Assembly (NCBI GenBank): GCA_023438245.1
Contig: JAEXRD010000039.1
Location: 1-27,900, forward strand
Length of the DNA stretch: 27,900 nucleotides
Origin: Pseudomonadota bacterium
GTDB taxonomy: Bacteria; Desulfobacterota; Desulfovibrionia; Desulfovibrionales; Desulfovibrionaceae
Direction: 5' to 3'
Shown piece after piece: positions 13,959 through 27,900 of this stretch. The notes beneath the pieces were generated by a model. That model saw only the letters and a list, made by a program, of their open reading frames with translations. It had not been told where the DNA came from and did not search any database. The number at the start of each line of letters is the position of its first letter. Position 1 is the stretch's first letter. A program made the position numbers and the translations under genes.

Positions 13959-15290
13959 CTATTCCACGGTGACGGAGCCCTGGCCCAGGAGCCGGTCGCG
14001 GGTCTTGCGGGCGGTCTCGGCGTTGGCGTAGGGGCCCACCAGCACGCGGTAGAACTTGTCCTTGCCCAGGCGGGCGGTGACGACCTTCACGGGCAGGCCG
14101 CGCTTGACCAGGGTCTGGGCGCGCTTCTCGGCCTTCTGGCGCGACTGGAACGAGCTCTCCTGGATGGCGTAGCCGCCCTGGCCCTTGCGCTCCACGAGGT
14201 TGGCGGCGGGGGTGTCGGCCTTGCCGTCGTTTTTGGCGTCGAGCTCGGCCAGCTGGGCGGCCTTGGCGTCGGCCAGGCGCTGGGCGGCCTTCAGGTCCGC
14301 GCTGGCCACTTGCACGGGCTGGGCGGTTTTCGAGGATTTGGCCGGGGCCTCGTCTGCCTGGGCGGGCTGCACCGGCGCGCGGGAGGCCAGCGAGGCGGGC
14401 AGCACGCCCTTGCCCCGCTTCTCCTCCAGCACGGCCAGGTTCTGGCCGCCGGGCTCGGAGAGCTTGGCGAAGGCCATGTTCAGCAGCTGGGAGGACACCA
14501 CCGCGCGGGTGCCGGGGCTGCGCGCGCCCAGCACCACGGCCACGATGCGCTGCTCGCCGCGCTTGGCCGTGACCACGTTGTTGTAGCCCGAGGCGCGGAT
14601 GTAGCCGGTTTTCAGGCCGTCCACCCCGTCGTAGGAGTTGAGCAGCCGGTTGGCGTTGTGGTGGTTGTGGTTGTTGTGCACGTAGCTGGTCATGGAATGG
14701 AAGGTCAGCGACTGCGGGAAGCGGCGCAGGTAGCTGGCGGAGAGCTTGAGCATGTCGCGGGCGGTGGTGACCTGGCCCTCGGCGGGCATCCCGTTGGGGT
14801 TCTTGAAGGTGGTGCCGGTCATGCCCAGCTCGTGGGCCTTGCGGTTCATGGCGTCCACGAAGGGCTGCACGCTCTCGCCCCCGCTCAGGTGCTGGGCCAG
14901 GGCCACGCAGGCGTCGTTGCCGCTGGCCACGGCGATGCCCTTCATGAGCTCGCGCACGATGACGCGCTCCCCGGCCTTCAGGCTCATGCGCGAGCCCCCG
15001 GCCTGGGTGGCCTCGCGGGAGACGAGCACGGTGTCGGTGTAGCTCAGGCGGTTTTCCTGCATGGCCTCGTAGGCCAGGTACAGGGTGAGCACCTTGGTGA
15101 GCGAGGCCGGGGGAATGGCCTCGTCGGCGTTCTGTTCGTAGAGGATGCGCCCGGTGCTGAGATCCATGGCGATGGCGCTCTTGGCGTGCAGGCTGGCGGC
15201 CTGGACCGGGCTGGCCAGGAACATGACCATGAGCGCGGTGAGGACCGCAACCCTGGCCTTGGTGCGTAGGCTGTCGCGATGCTGTTTCAT
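13959..15290 (-). CDS. D-alanyl-D-alanine carboxypeptidase with C-terminal SPOR domain
   Basis: 443 residues. Signal peptide at about 1-32 (cleavage after VQAA). The peptidase S11 domain has all active-site motifs: S63-L-T-K66, S123-G-N125 and K227-T-G229. The usual PBP5 beta-rich domain and amphipathic membrane anchor are not seen. Instead an Ala/Lys-rich linker (about 285-370) leads to a SPOR domain (about 372-443) that binds denuded septal peptidoglycan. It would trim pentapeptides in the periplasm, probably at the division site. A unique HNNHNHHNAN stretch (205-214) is His/Asn-rich. The ribosome binding site is weak (GGGAG, 11 bases). A promoter and terminator flank the gene, so it is monocistronic. 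Confidence 0.93.
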   Translation of the reverse strand: MKQHRDSLRTKARVAVLTALMVMFLASPVQAASLHAKSAIAMDLSTGRILYEQNADEAIPPASLTKVLTLYLAYEAMQENRLSYTDTVLVSREATQAGGSRMSLKAGERVIVRELMKGIAVASGNDACVALAQHLSGGESVQPFVDAMNRKAHELGMTGTTFKNPNGMPAEGQVTTARDMLKLSASYLRRFPQSLTFHSMTSYVHNNHNHHNANRLLNSYDGVDGLKTGYIRASGYNNVVTAKRGEQRIVAVVLGARSPGTRAVVSSQLLNMAFAKLSEPGGQNLAVLEEKRGKGVLPASLASRAPVQPAQADEAPAKSSKTAQPVQVASADLKAAQRLADAKAAQLAELDAKNDGKADTPAANLVERKGQGGYAIQESSFQSRQKAEKRAQTLVKRGLPVKVVTARLGKDKFYRVLVGPYANAETARKTRDRLLGQGSVTVE

Positions 15291-15391
15291 GTTCTGCGTG
15301 ACTCCCTACCCTGAAACCCTGTGTTCTGGCAAGGTGGCGGGGGCACGTCGCCCGGCTGCCAGCCCAGGGCTGGCCACGGCCACGGCAATTT

Positions 15392-15419
15392 CTTATAGTG
15401 ATCCTTTAAGAAAAGTCTA
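15392..15419 (-). promoter_or_regulatory. Candidate sigma-70 promoter for the D,D-carboxypeptidase
   Basis: On the minus strand a -35 TAGACT (15414-15419) and -10 TATAAG (15392-15397) are 16 bases apart. The transcript would start near 15385 and its 5' end would carry a GCCAGCCC/GGGCTGGC palindrome (15358-15374). Confidence 0.5.
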
Positions 15420-15580
15420 GAAGTTTTTTCCAAAAGTGGTGAAGAAATCGCTTCCGGTCGGAAGCCGGGCCAGGAAACCCGACATGCGCGGCCGCCATTG
15501 ACAAGCGCTGCGGGAGGCGGCAAGTATCCTTTCGCGGTAGGGAATTCGTTTTCTGCCATCCCCCCCCCTGGAGTCTGCCC

Positions 15581-15967
15581 ATGCTTGTTTCCTGCCCAGC
15601 CATGCCTTGGCCGCCGCGCGTGCTCATCGTCGAGGACGAGCGCATCATCGCCATGTCCACCAGTGTGAACCTGCGCCGGATGGGCTGCGAGGTCGTGGAC
15701 ACGGTCCCCACCGGCGCCGAGGCCATCGCCAAGGCCCAGGAGAAGAATCCCGACGTGGTGCTCATGGACATCATGCTGGAGGGCGGAATGGACGGCATCG
15801 AAGCCGCCGAGCACATCCGCCTGGCCAGCCCGGAAACCACCATCATCTTCTGCACGGCCTACACCGACCAGGGCACCAGGAGCCGCGCCAAGGCCGCCCG
15901 GCCCAGGGCCTTCCTGGGCAAGCCGGTGGACTACGCCACCCTGAAAAGCATCCTCGACGCGCTATGA
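15581..15967 (+). CDS. Stand-alone response regulator receiver (CheY-like)
   Basis: 128 residues, one receiver domain and no output domain. E18/D19 form the acidic pocket, D63 is the phospho-acceptor (LMDIMLEGGMDGIEAAEHIR), T92 and K114-P are the conserved switch residues. The start at 15581 has TGGAG 7 bases upstream; an ATG at 15602 is possible. A TTGACA at 15498-15503 could be a -35, but the -10 is poor. It is followed after 16 bases by a secreted protein gene. No kinase is adjacent; possible partners are the kinases at 20528-26325 or unlinked ones. Confidence 0.92.
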   Translation: MLVSCPAMPWPPRVLIVEDERIIAMSTSVNLRRMGCEVVDTVPTGAEAIAKAQEKNPDVVLMDIMLEGGMDGIEAAEHIRLASPETTIIFCTAYTDQGTRSRAKAARPRAFLGKPVDYATLKSILDAL

Positions 15968-15983
15968 TGAGCGGGGCGGCGGG

Positions 15984-16568
15984 ATGATCGGGAGAGCGCG
16001 GCTCTTACGCGCTGGCCTGGCGCTGGCCGCCCTGGCCCTGCTGTGGGGACTGGCTCCCGCTCCGGCCCTGTGCGCCGGGGCCAGGCCTTGGCTTGCGCCC
16101 GGGGAGCAGAACGCCACCGCCGACGCCGCTACCGACGCCGCCAACGCTACCGACCCCGCCAACGCCACGCAGGCGGCTCCCGCCGCGATCGCCGTCACCG
16201 CCGACCCCGCCAAGGCGTTGCAGGAGGACGTGCTGCGCGCCTACTACCAACGGCTGTGGACAATGGACAGGACCCTGCCCGCACTCTATTCGCGACGCGT
16301 ACGCGACGAGCAGGCCCAGGCGCATTCGTACCAGCGCTATCTTTTGGAGAGGCGAGGCAAGCTCCAGGCGTTTCTTGGGGCGGCGGTACGCCTGGACGAG
16401 CTCCGCTTTGAACGCATCTCAAGCGCGCCGGACATGGTCCGCTGGACGGTGAAGGGAAAAATCCTCATCGACTTCGCCACATCCGTCGCGACGGTGGACG
16501 AGGACGCGCTGTTCGTACTGCTGCCCGAGGAAGGCGGCTGGAAGATCTGGGAGCGCCGGGACAACTAG
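15984..16568 (+). CDS. Secreted hypothetical protein
   Basis: 194 residues. Signal peptide (MIGRARLLRAGLALAALALLWGLAPAPALCAG, cleavage near 31). It is followed by a low-complexity Asn/Ala/Thr/Asp stretch (about 43-72, units like NATDPANAT) and a compact C-terminal domain (about 78-194) with alternating helix and strand that ends GGWKIWERRDN. That ending resembles NTF2-like or calcium/calmodulin kinase II association folds, but I cannot confirm it. It is 16 bases downstream of the receiver gene, probably in the same transcript, with only a weak ribosome binding site. Its stop is about 40 bases from the convergent GGDEF gene. Confidence 0.75.
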   Translation: MIGRARLLRAGLALAALALLWGLAPAPALCAGARPWLAPGEQNATADAATDAANATDPANATQAAPAAIAVTADPAKALQEDVLRAYYQRLWTMDRTLPALYSRRVRDEQAQAHSYQRYLLERRGKLQAFLGAAVRLDELRFERISSAPDMVRWTVKGKILIDFATSVATVDEDALFVLLPEEGGWKIWERRDN

Positions 16569-16608
16569 CGTCCCGCCCCCTCGCCCCCCGTCGTTGCGCC
16601 CCGGGGCG

Positions 16609-18207
16609 CTACCCCACGGCCCCGCCCACGACGGCACCGGCTGGCGCGGTCGCGCCCTCCAGGCCGGGAAGGGGCTCGTCCGCTTCGCGCGGGGGGGCCT
16701 CGGCCACGCCCAGGCCGCGGGCCGTGCCCGCCACCATCACGCGGTTGCGACCGCCCTCCTTGGCCAGGTACAGCGCCTGGTCGGCCAGGGCCACCAGCTC
16801 GCCCGCGGAAAGCTCCGGGCCCAGCGCGGCCACGCCGGCGCTCACGGTGAGCCGCAGGCCCTCCTCGCCAGCGCAGGACTGCTGGCAGCTGCCGGCCATG
16901 GGCAGCACCTGCCCGGCCAGGAACACCCGGCCCTCCACCTGCTCGCGGATGCGCTCGGCCAGCAGGGCGGCCTGCTCGCGGCTGGTGTGCGGCAGGATGA
17001 CGGCGAACTCCTCGCCGCCGTACCGGGCGGGAAAATCGGTTTCGCGCAGGCTCTCCACCAGCAGCCCGGCCATCTCGCGCAGCACGCCGTCCCCGGCCTG
17101 GTGGCCGCAGGTGTCGTTGACGCGCTTGAAGTGGTCCACGTCGAGCATGATGAGCGCCAGCTCGTGGCCGTAGCGGTGGTGGCGGGCGCGCTCGCCCTCC
17201 AGCCGCTCGTCGAAGCTGCGGCGGTTGGCCACGCGGGTCAGCGCGTCGCGGTCGGCCAGGCTCTTCACCTGGCGGTAGAGCAGGGCGTTGCGCAGGGCCA
17301 GGGCCAGGTGGTTCACAGCGGCGTTGAGGGTCTGCACCTGGTCCTTGGCCAGACGCAGGCTCTCGGCGGCGGAAAGCGCCAGGCAGCCGAAGGTCTCGCC
17401 CCCGGCGGAAAGCGGCAGCATGAGCAGGCGCCCGGCGCTGGGCGGCGGGGTGGGCCGCAGGTGGCGCGAGGGGGTGAGGCAGAGCTGGCGGAATTCCGCC
17501 ACCGGCACCCCGCCCAGGGTGCGCGCGGCGTCCAGCAGGGTCTCCACCCAGGCCTCGTTTTCCGGCGGGGCGGCGTTGCAGTGCAGGTAGATCTCGGCGG
17601 TGAGCCCGGCGGAGTCCGGCTCGCGCGTCCAGAAAACGGCGGAAAGCGAGGTCAGCGGCAGGAGCGAGGCCAGGTCGGTGCGGGCCTTGCTGAGGATGGT
17701 GGCCGTGTCCAGGCTGGCGGCGGCGCGGGAGAGGATGCGGTTCAAAAAGCCCAGGTGGTTGCTCTTGCGCACGATGAGCTCGCGCTCCAGCGTCACCTCG
17801 TCGGTCTTGCGGCGCAGGTCGGCGGCAACGGCCCCCAGCTCGCGCAGGCGGAGCAGCGTCTCGCGCACGGCGAAGCGGCTGACGGGCATGCGCAGCGCCG
17901 TGGTGAAGCCCATGGCCAGCACCTGCTCGACCTCAAGGTCGGCGTCGCCCTCCTCCAGCAGCAGCACGCGGCGGATGCCGGAATTCTGGCGGCACTCGTG
18001 GCGGCGGCTCTTGGGCAGACTTTGCCACACCTTGAGCGGAATCCAGGCCGCGCGCGGGCTGTCCTCGTCGCCCTTGAGCCAGCCGGTGGCCTCCGGCGGA
18101 ATATTCCGCAGCAGGTGCCCAGGCCCGGCAGCCGTTTCGAGCGCAGCCGCGGCTTCGGGTCTAAGTCCCAGTCCCCACATGATTTCCGGGTCGATGCTGG
18201 TGTGCAT
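16609..18207 (-). CDS. GAF-GGDEF diguanylate cyclase
   Basis: 532 residues. The N-terminus (about 1-125) resembles a degenerate receiver: the last strand and helix are readable (LAMGFTTALRMPVSRFAVRETLLRL) but no acceptor aspartate is evident. A coiled linker leads to a GAF domain (about 155-310). The GGDEF domain starts at DALTRVANRR and has the active-site GGEEF (397-401). An inhibitory I-site R388-x-x-D391 lies exactly 5 residues before it. It should make c-di-GMP from two GTP, with product inhibition. The C-terminal Ala/Pro/Gly tail is disordered. The start has AAGGAG upstream. It is divergent from the signalling operon that ends in an HD-GYP protein. Confidence 0.93.
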   Translation of the reverse strand: MHTSIDPEIMWGLGLRPEAAAALETAAGPGHLLRNIPPEATGWLKGDEDSPRAAWIPLKVWQSLPKSRRHECRQNSGIRRVLLLEEGDADLEVEQVLAMGFTTALRMPVSRFAVRETLLRLRELGAVAADLRRKTDEVTLERELIVRKSNHLGFLNRILSRAAASLDTATILSKARTDLASLLPLTSLSAVFWTREPDSAGLTAEIYLHCNAAPPENEAWVETLLDAARTLGGVPVAEFRQLCLTPSRHLRPTPPPSAGRLLMLPLSAGGETFGCLALSAAESLRLAKDQVQTLNAAVNHLALALRNALLYRQVKSLADRDALTRVANRRSFDERLEGERARHHRYGHELALIMLDVDHFKRVNDTCGHQAGDGVLREMAGLLVESLRETDFPARYGGEEFAVILPHTSREQAALLAERIREQVEGRVFLAGQVLPMAGSCQQSCAGEEGLRLTVSAGVAALGPELSAGELVALADQALYLAKEGGRNRVMVAGTARGLGVAEAPPREADEPLPGLEGATAPAGAVVGGAVG

Positions 18208-18364
18208 GGCGCCTCTCTCCTTGCGGGCGCTGCTGCGCCCCGACAGGGGCTTTGCAAAAACCGCTCCCAGGCAAGAATTGCCCGGGCAGCTTTGGCTGGA
18301 CAGGGACCAGCGATTGGCCTAATCAATGTTTAAGACCGGTTCCATCCCTGGAGGGCATCGATCC

Positions 18365-19399
18365 ATGCGTCCCCACCCCTGGCACGCCACAGTCGCGCTG
18401 CTCTGCCTGCTCCTCCCGCTGGCGCTGGGGGCGGGTCTGACCCATGCGGCCCATGCGGCCCAGGCCCCCAGGGTGCTGGTGGTGCACAGCTACCACGAGG
18501 AATTCGTGTGGACGAAGCTGGTGAACCAGGGCGCGGCCGAGGCCCTGCGGGGCCTGGGCGCCAGCTTCGAGTACGCCTACATGGACGCCAAGCAGCGGCC
18601 CGAGCCCGAGCACCTGCGCCAGGCCGCGCAGGCGGTCCTTGCGCGCATCGAGGCCTTCCGGCCCCAGGTGGTCATCGCCGTGGACGACGCGGCCCAGCAA
18701 TATCTGGTGGAGCCCCATCTCAAGGGGCGGCCCGGCGTCCAGGTGGTCTTTTGCGGGGTCAACGCCCCGCCCGCGCGCTACGGCTTTCCCGCGCCCAACG
18801 TCTCCGGCGTGCGCGAGCGCTGGCACTTCCGCGACGGGCTGAAGCTGCTCAAGGAGTTGGCCCCCGCGGCCACAAGCGCGGCCTTTCTCATCGAGGACAC
18901 CGAGACGGGCCGCAGCGTCGTGGCCGACCTGCGCGAGGAGGAGCGCCTGGGCGGGCCCTACGCCCTGCGCCTGAAGACCGTGGCCCTGGCCCGCACCTTC
19001 CAGCAGTGGCAAAAGCAGGTGCGCCTGGCCCAGGCCAGCGTGGGGGCGCTGGTGCTGCCGCTGTACCACTCCCTGGTGGACGAGGCCACGGGCCGCATCG
19101 TGCCCGCGGAAAAGGTCATGGCCTGGACCAACTCCGTGAACCGGCTGCCCACGCTGGGCCTGCTGGACTACGCGCGCGACCACGGCCTGCTCTGCGGCGT
19201 GCTGGAGAGCGGCCAGGAGCAGGGCTGGCTGGCCGGGGGCATGGCCCGCGAGGTGCTCTCCCGGGGCGTGGCCGCGGGCAGCCTGCCCGTCCGTGCCAAC
19301 CGGCGCGGCCTGATCCTGCTGAACCTCAAGACCGCGCAGCGCCTCAAGATCATGGTGCCCTACCATCTCATCGAATCCGCCGGGGTGGTTGTGCGGTAA
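18365..19399 (+). CDS. ABC-type periplasmic substrate-binding protein 1 (orphan)
   Basis: 344 residues. Signal peptide at about 1-33 (LLCLLLPLALGAG ... HAA-Q). The mature part is a two-lobed binding protein of the ABC_sub_bind kind (COG2984-like): VLVVHSYHEEFVWTKLVNQG opens it, and VNAPPARYGFPAPNVSGVRERWHFRDG and DHGLLCGVLESGQEQG are strongly shared with the next gene. It binds a small unknown ligand in the periplasm. No permease or ATPase gene is near; the following genes are histidine kinases, so it more likely feeds a sensor. ATG 18365 has GGAGGG 9 bases upstream and starts the signal peptide; the frame is open from 18326. Confidence 0.88.
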   Translation: MRPHPWHATVALLCLLLPLALGAGLTHAAHAAQAPRVLVVHSYHEEFVWTKLVNQGAAEALRGLGASFEYAYMDAKQRPEPEHLRQAAQAVLARIEAFRPQVVIAVDDAAQQYLVEPHLKGRPGVQVVFCGVNAPPARYGFPAPNVSGVRERWHFRDGLKLLKELAPAATSAAFLIEDTETGRSVVADLREEERLGGPYALRLKTVALARTFQQWQKQVRLAQASVGALVLPLYHSLVDEATGRIVPAEKVMAWTNSVNRLPTLGLLDYARDHGLLCGVLESGQEQGWLAGGMAREVLSRGVAAGSLPVRANRRGLILLNLKTAQRLKIMVPYHLIESAGVVVR

Positions 19400-19520
19400 G
19401 CGGCACACGATCTGCCCGCGTGGCTGGACACGGGCGCGCTTCTGCTCTAAGTGATAAGGGTGAGTCGTCCCCCACGGCCTCGGGCGTCAGGCTGCGCCGG
19501 TCCGACATGAGGAGGCATGT

Positions 19521-20527
19521 ATGCGATTGTGCACGCTGCTCGCCTGCGCCGCACTGCTGCTTGTCCCGGGCCTGGTCCGGGTCGGCGGGGCCAGCGCGCA
19601 TGACCTGGTGCTGGTGGTGCACAGCTACAATGCGGAGTATGTCTGGACCCAGCAGATCAACCTGGGCCTGCAGGAAGGCCTGCGCGGGCTGGACGTGAGG
19701 TTCGAGTACCTGTACCTGGACGCCAAGCGCCAGCCCGAACCGGAGCGGCTGCGCAGGGCCGGGCAGGAGGCCGCGGAGCGCATCGAGGCCACCCGGCCCA
19801 GGCTGGTGGTGGCCGCGGATGACGCCGCCCAGGAGTATCTGGTGGCGCCGTACCTCAAGGGGCGCTCCGCGCCGCAGGTCATCTTCTGCGGGGTGAACGC
19901 GCCGCTGTCCCGGTACGGCTTTCCGGCCCCCAACGTCTCCGGCGTGCGCGAGCGCTGGCACTACAGGGACGGCTTCGGGCTGCTCAAGGCCGCGGCCCCG
20001 GCCACGAAAAGCGCGGCCTTCCTGGTGGAGGACTCCGAGTCCGGACGCTACGTGCGCGACGACCTGCTCGAAGATCTGCGTTCCGGCCCCATGGCCGTGA
20101 AGGTCGCCTCGGTGGAGACGGTCCGCACCTACCAGCAATGGCAGCGCCGGGTGAAGGCCCTGTGCGGCAGGGTGGACGCCCTGGCCATGGGGCTGTACCA
20201 TTCGCTCCAGGATGAACCCTCGGGCGCGGTGGTTCCCGCGGAGCAGGTCGCCGCCTGGACGGCCAAGGCCTGCGCCAAGCCCAGCCTGGGCTTTTCGGAT
20301 GCGGCCAAGGACCACGGCCTGCTGTGCGGAGTGCTGGAAAGCGGGCAGGAACAAGGGTATCTTGCCGGAGTCATGGCCCGCGAGGCTCTGACCACGGGCG
20401 TTGCCACCGGGCGTTTGCCGACGCGCAGGAACAACAAGGGGATTGTGCTGCTGAACCTGAAGACCGCCGAGAAGCTGGGCCTGCGCCTGCCATACTCGCT
20501 CATCGAGTCCGCCGGGGTGGTGCTCAA

Positions 20528-20531
<4 letters not shown>
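19521..20531 (+). CDS. ABC-type periplasmic substrate-binding protein 2 (orphan paralogue)
   Basis: 336 residues. Signal peptide MRLCTLLACAALLLVPGLVRVGGASA-H. It is a clear paralogue of the preceding gene over its whole length: VVHSYNAEYVWTQQI, GFPAPNVSGVRERWHYRDG and DHGLLCGVLESGQEQG. One DNA block (19923-19961 against 18788-18826) is nearly identical, pointing to recent tandem duplication. GAGGAGG lies 5 bases before the ATG. Its stop overlaps the start of the first kinase by 4 bases (ATGA), which ties it tightly to signalling rather than transport. The ligand is unknown; residues differ enough in between for another specificity. Confidence 0.9.
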
Positions 20532-26321
<5,790 letters not shown>

Positions 26322-26325
<4 letters not shown>

Positions 26326-26699
26326 GCACCCTGCCGTTGATTTTGGTCGTGGACGACGAGGAGCGCATCCGCCGCCTGCTTTCCGGCGCGGTGGAGGACC
26401 AGGACGACATGCGCGTGAAGAGCGCAGCCAGCGCCGAGGAGGCGCTCGAACTGCTGCGCGGGGAACCGGCGGACGTGGCCGTGGTGGACCTGCGGCTGCC
26501 CGGCATGGACGGCGAGGCCTTCATCGTCCAGGCCCACGGCCAGGGCCTGTGCAGGCGCTTCGTGCTGCACTCCGGCTCCATAGACCTGGCCCTGACCCCG
26601 GCCATGGAGGCCGCGGGCATGGGGCCGGAGGACATTTTGCAGAAGCCCGTGGGCGTGGATGTGATCCTGGCGCGCCTGCGCAGCCTCATGAACCCTTGA
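26322..26699 (+). CDS. Single-domain response regulator
   Basis: 125 residues, receiver only. D11/D12 form the acidic pair, D56 is the phospho-acceptor (VVDLRLPGMDG), S84 replaces the usual T position (LHSGS) and K108-P is conserved. No output domain. The GTG at 26322 overlaps the stop of kinase 2 (GTGA) and follows GGGAGGG by 5 bases. It could act as a phosphate relay or sink between the two kinases and the next gene, or as a diffusible signal like CheY. Confidence 0.93.
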
Positions 26700-26718
26700 A
26701 CCGGCACCGGGAGGTACA

Positions 26719-27810
26719 GTGGCGATCCTGGTCATAGACGACGAGGCGGGACTCAGGCGGTCGCTGGCGGCCTACCTGGAGGACATGGACCACGAGGTGC
26801 TCCAGGGCGCGGACGGCCAGCAGGGGCTGGAGAAGCTCAACGAGCGCAGGCGGGACATCGAGGCCGCCATCGTGGACCTGAACATGCCCGTCATGGACGG
26901 GTACTCCTTCATCCAGCACGCCGTGGCCCAGGCCCCGGAGGTGCCCATCGTGGTGCTCTCCGGCGTGGGCGTGGTGGACGACGCCCTGCGCGCCATGCGC
27001 CTGGGGGCCTGGGACTTCATCACCAAGCCCCTGCACAACCTGGCCATTCTGGACTACACCCTGGACAAGGTGCGCGAGCGCGCCCGGCTCATCCGCGAGA
27101 ACAAGGCCTACCAGGAGAACCTGGAGCTGTTGGTGCGCCAGCGCACCGGCGAGCTGGAGCAGACCCGCCTGCAGGTCATGCAGCGGCTTTCCCGCGCGGC
27201 GGAATACAAGGACAACGAGACCGGACGCCACGTCATCCGCGTGGGCGAGATCAGCCGCGTGCTGGCCCGCGCCCTGGGCATGGACGAAGTCCGCTGCGAC
27301 ATGGTGCGCGCCTGCGCCCCCCTGCACGACGTGGGCAAGATCGGCATCCCCGACTCGGTGCTGCTCAAGCCCGGAAAGCTCACCTCTGAGGAATGGGACA
27401 TCATGCGCGGCCACTGCCTGTTCGGCTGCGAGATCCTGGGCCCGCTCTCCAGCCACGACCAGGCCCACGAGATCTGCCTGGACGCCCTGAGCGCCAGCGC
27501 CGCCGACGACAACGAGCTGCTGGCCCTGGCCCGCGTCATGGCCCTGTGCCACCACGAGCGCTGGGACGGCAAGGGCTACCCCCTCGGCCTGGCCGGGGAG
27601 GACATCCCGCTGGAGGCGCGCATCGTGGCCGTGGTGGACGTGTACGACGCCCTGAGAAGCGACCGACCCTACAAGAAGGCCTTCAGCCAGGAGCAGTGCG
27701 AGCAGATCCTGCGCGAGGGCTCGGGCACGCAGTTCGACGCGCGCGTCATCGAGGCCTTCTTCCGCAACGTGGAGGAGATCATGGCCATACGCGAGGCCTG
27801 GGCCGATTAG
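26719..27810 (+). CDS. Response regulator with HD-GYP phosphodiesterase domain (RpfG-like)
   Basis: 363 residues. Receiver at 1-120 with D7/D8, phospho-acceptor D53, S81 and K103. A coiled linker (about 120-155) leads to an HD-GYP domain. Metal and catalytic residues are all present: H171, H203-D204 (PLHDVGKIGIPD), H232, H278-H279 and the G286-Y-P288 motif in HHERWDGKGYPLGL. It should hydrolyse c-di-GMP when phosphorylated. The GTG start at 26719 has GGGAGG 4 bases upstream and is 19 bases after the previous stop. As the last gene of the cluster it is the obvious output of the two kinases. A hairpin element starts 21 bases after the stop. Confidence 0.95.
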   Translation: MAILVIDDEAGLRRSLAAYLEDMDHEVLQGADGQQGLEKLNERRRDIEAAIVDLNMPVMDGYSFIQHAVAQAPEVPIVVLSGVGVVDDALRAMRLGAWDFITKPLHNLAILDYTLDKVRERARLIRENKAYQENLELLVRQRTGELEQTRLQVMQRLSRAAEYKDNETGRHVIRVGEISRVLARALGMDEVRCDMVRACAPLHDVGKIGIPDSVLLKPGKLTSEEWDIMRGHCLFGCEILGPLSSHDQAHEICLDALSASAADDNELLALARVMALCHHERWDGKGYPLGLAGEDIPLEARIVAVVDVYDALRSDRPYKKAFSQEQCEQILREGSGTQFDARVIEAFFRNVEEIMAIREAWAD

Positions 27811-27831
27811 GAGGGGGGCTGGCTCTCGAAT

Positions 27832-27900
27832 GCGCCTTTTGCCCCCTGGCGTCGTCAGGCTTCGGGCCGGGAGCGGGGCTGCACCGCCAGAGTGCTATCC
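27832..27900. repeat. Large hairpin element, copy 2 (cut by window edge)
   Basis: GCGCCTTTTGCCCCCTGG (27832-27849) matches copy 1 (10405-10422) at 16 of 18 bases, at the same distance from the upstream stop codon. The inner stem is GCAC (27881-27884)/GTGC (27892-27895) with the 7-base loop CGCCAGA, then TATCC as in copy 1. The outer right arm lies beyond the window. The interval 27811-27831 has no recognised signal. Confidence 0.75.

Noticed and set aside
15498..15530. TTGACA followed by TATCCT as a promoter for the receiver gene
   Set aside because: The -35 is perfect but the spacing to TATCCT is 21 bases, and the hexamers at 17-18 bases are poor. Not listed as a promoter.
16596..16609. GCGCCCC/GGGGCGC palindrome between convergent genes as a terminator
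   Set aside because: No loop without breaking pairs and no T-tract on either strand; such GC palindromes are expected by chance here.
18268..18285. GGCAA-GAA-TTGCC as a sigma-54 promoter
   Set aside because: The GG to GC spacing is 2 bases too short. It is only a small palindrome.
19400..19520. Promoter or hairpin element between the two binding-protein genes
   Set aside because: Some similarity to part of the dispersed hairpin (GGCGTC, CAGGCT) but no paired inner stem and no clear -10/-35.

Overview
The window reads as chromosomal DNA of a high-GC, motile, anaerobic deltaproteobacterium, most likely a Desulfovibrio relative. Supporting signs are a monocluster ferredoxin ending in the CISWE-type tail seen in Desulfovibrio ferredoxins I, a membrane polyferredoxin beside a Crp/Fnr regulator, a Cache-type chemoreceptor, and many PAS-rich sensor kinases. 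Coding density is high, third codon positions are nearly all G or C, and most starts follow a clear GGAGG-type ribosome binding site. I see no tRNA, rRNA, CRISPR array, transposase or phage gene. The first ~60 bases are almost pure G/C homopolymer and look like a contig-end artefact.

Layout. 135-2515: redox group (ferredoxin, Crp/Fnr regulator, divergent NapH/NosR-like membrane iron-sulfur protein). 2576-4572: O-methyltransferase coupled to an unrecognised protein. 4582-5926 (minus): small membrane protein and two small exported charged proteins, one with a sigma-54-type promoter. 6144-8076 (minus): MFS transporter overlapping a glycosyltransferase-like gene. 8345-10384: methyl-accepting chemotaxis protein with a possible sigma-28 promoter. 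10691-12025 (minus): OFA-type MFS transporter with a structured leader. 12197-13888: divergent LysE/ArgO exporter and ArgP/LysG-type regulator. 13959-15290 (minus): D,D-carboxypeptidase with a SPOR domain. 15581-16568: stand-alone receiver plus a secreted protein. 16609-18207 (minus): GAF-GGDEF diguanylate cyclase.

The most notable region is 18365-27810, six same-strand genes with overlapping or closely spaced junctions after the first: two paralogous periplasmic ABC-type substrate-binding proteins with no permease or ATPase, two hybrid-free histidine kinases (one with an extracytoplasmic Cache-like domain and four PAS domains, one with a built-in solute-binding domain and two PAS domains), a single-domain receiver, and a receiver/HD-GYP protein. 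The kinases have almost the same transmitter but different sensors, and the substrate-binding proteins are also near-copies. I infer a periplasmic ligand-sensing pathway whose output is c-di-GMP breakdown, sitting divergently from a c-di-GMP synthase.

A second unusual feature is a dispersed hairpin element found 20-21 bases after the stop codons of the chemoreceptor (10388-10536) and the HD-GYP protein (27832 to the window edge). The inner stem shows a compensatory base change between the copies, which supports conserved secondary structure.
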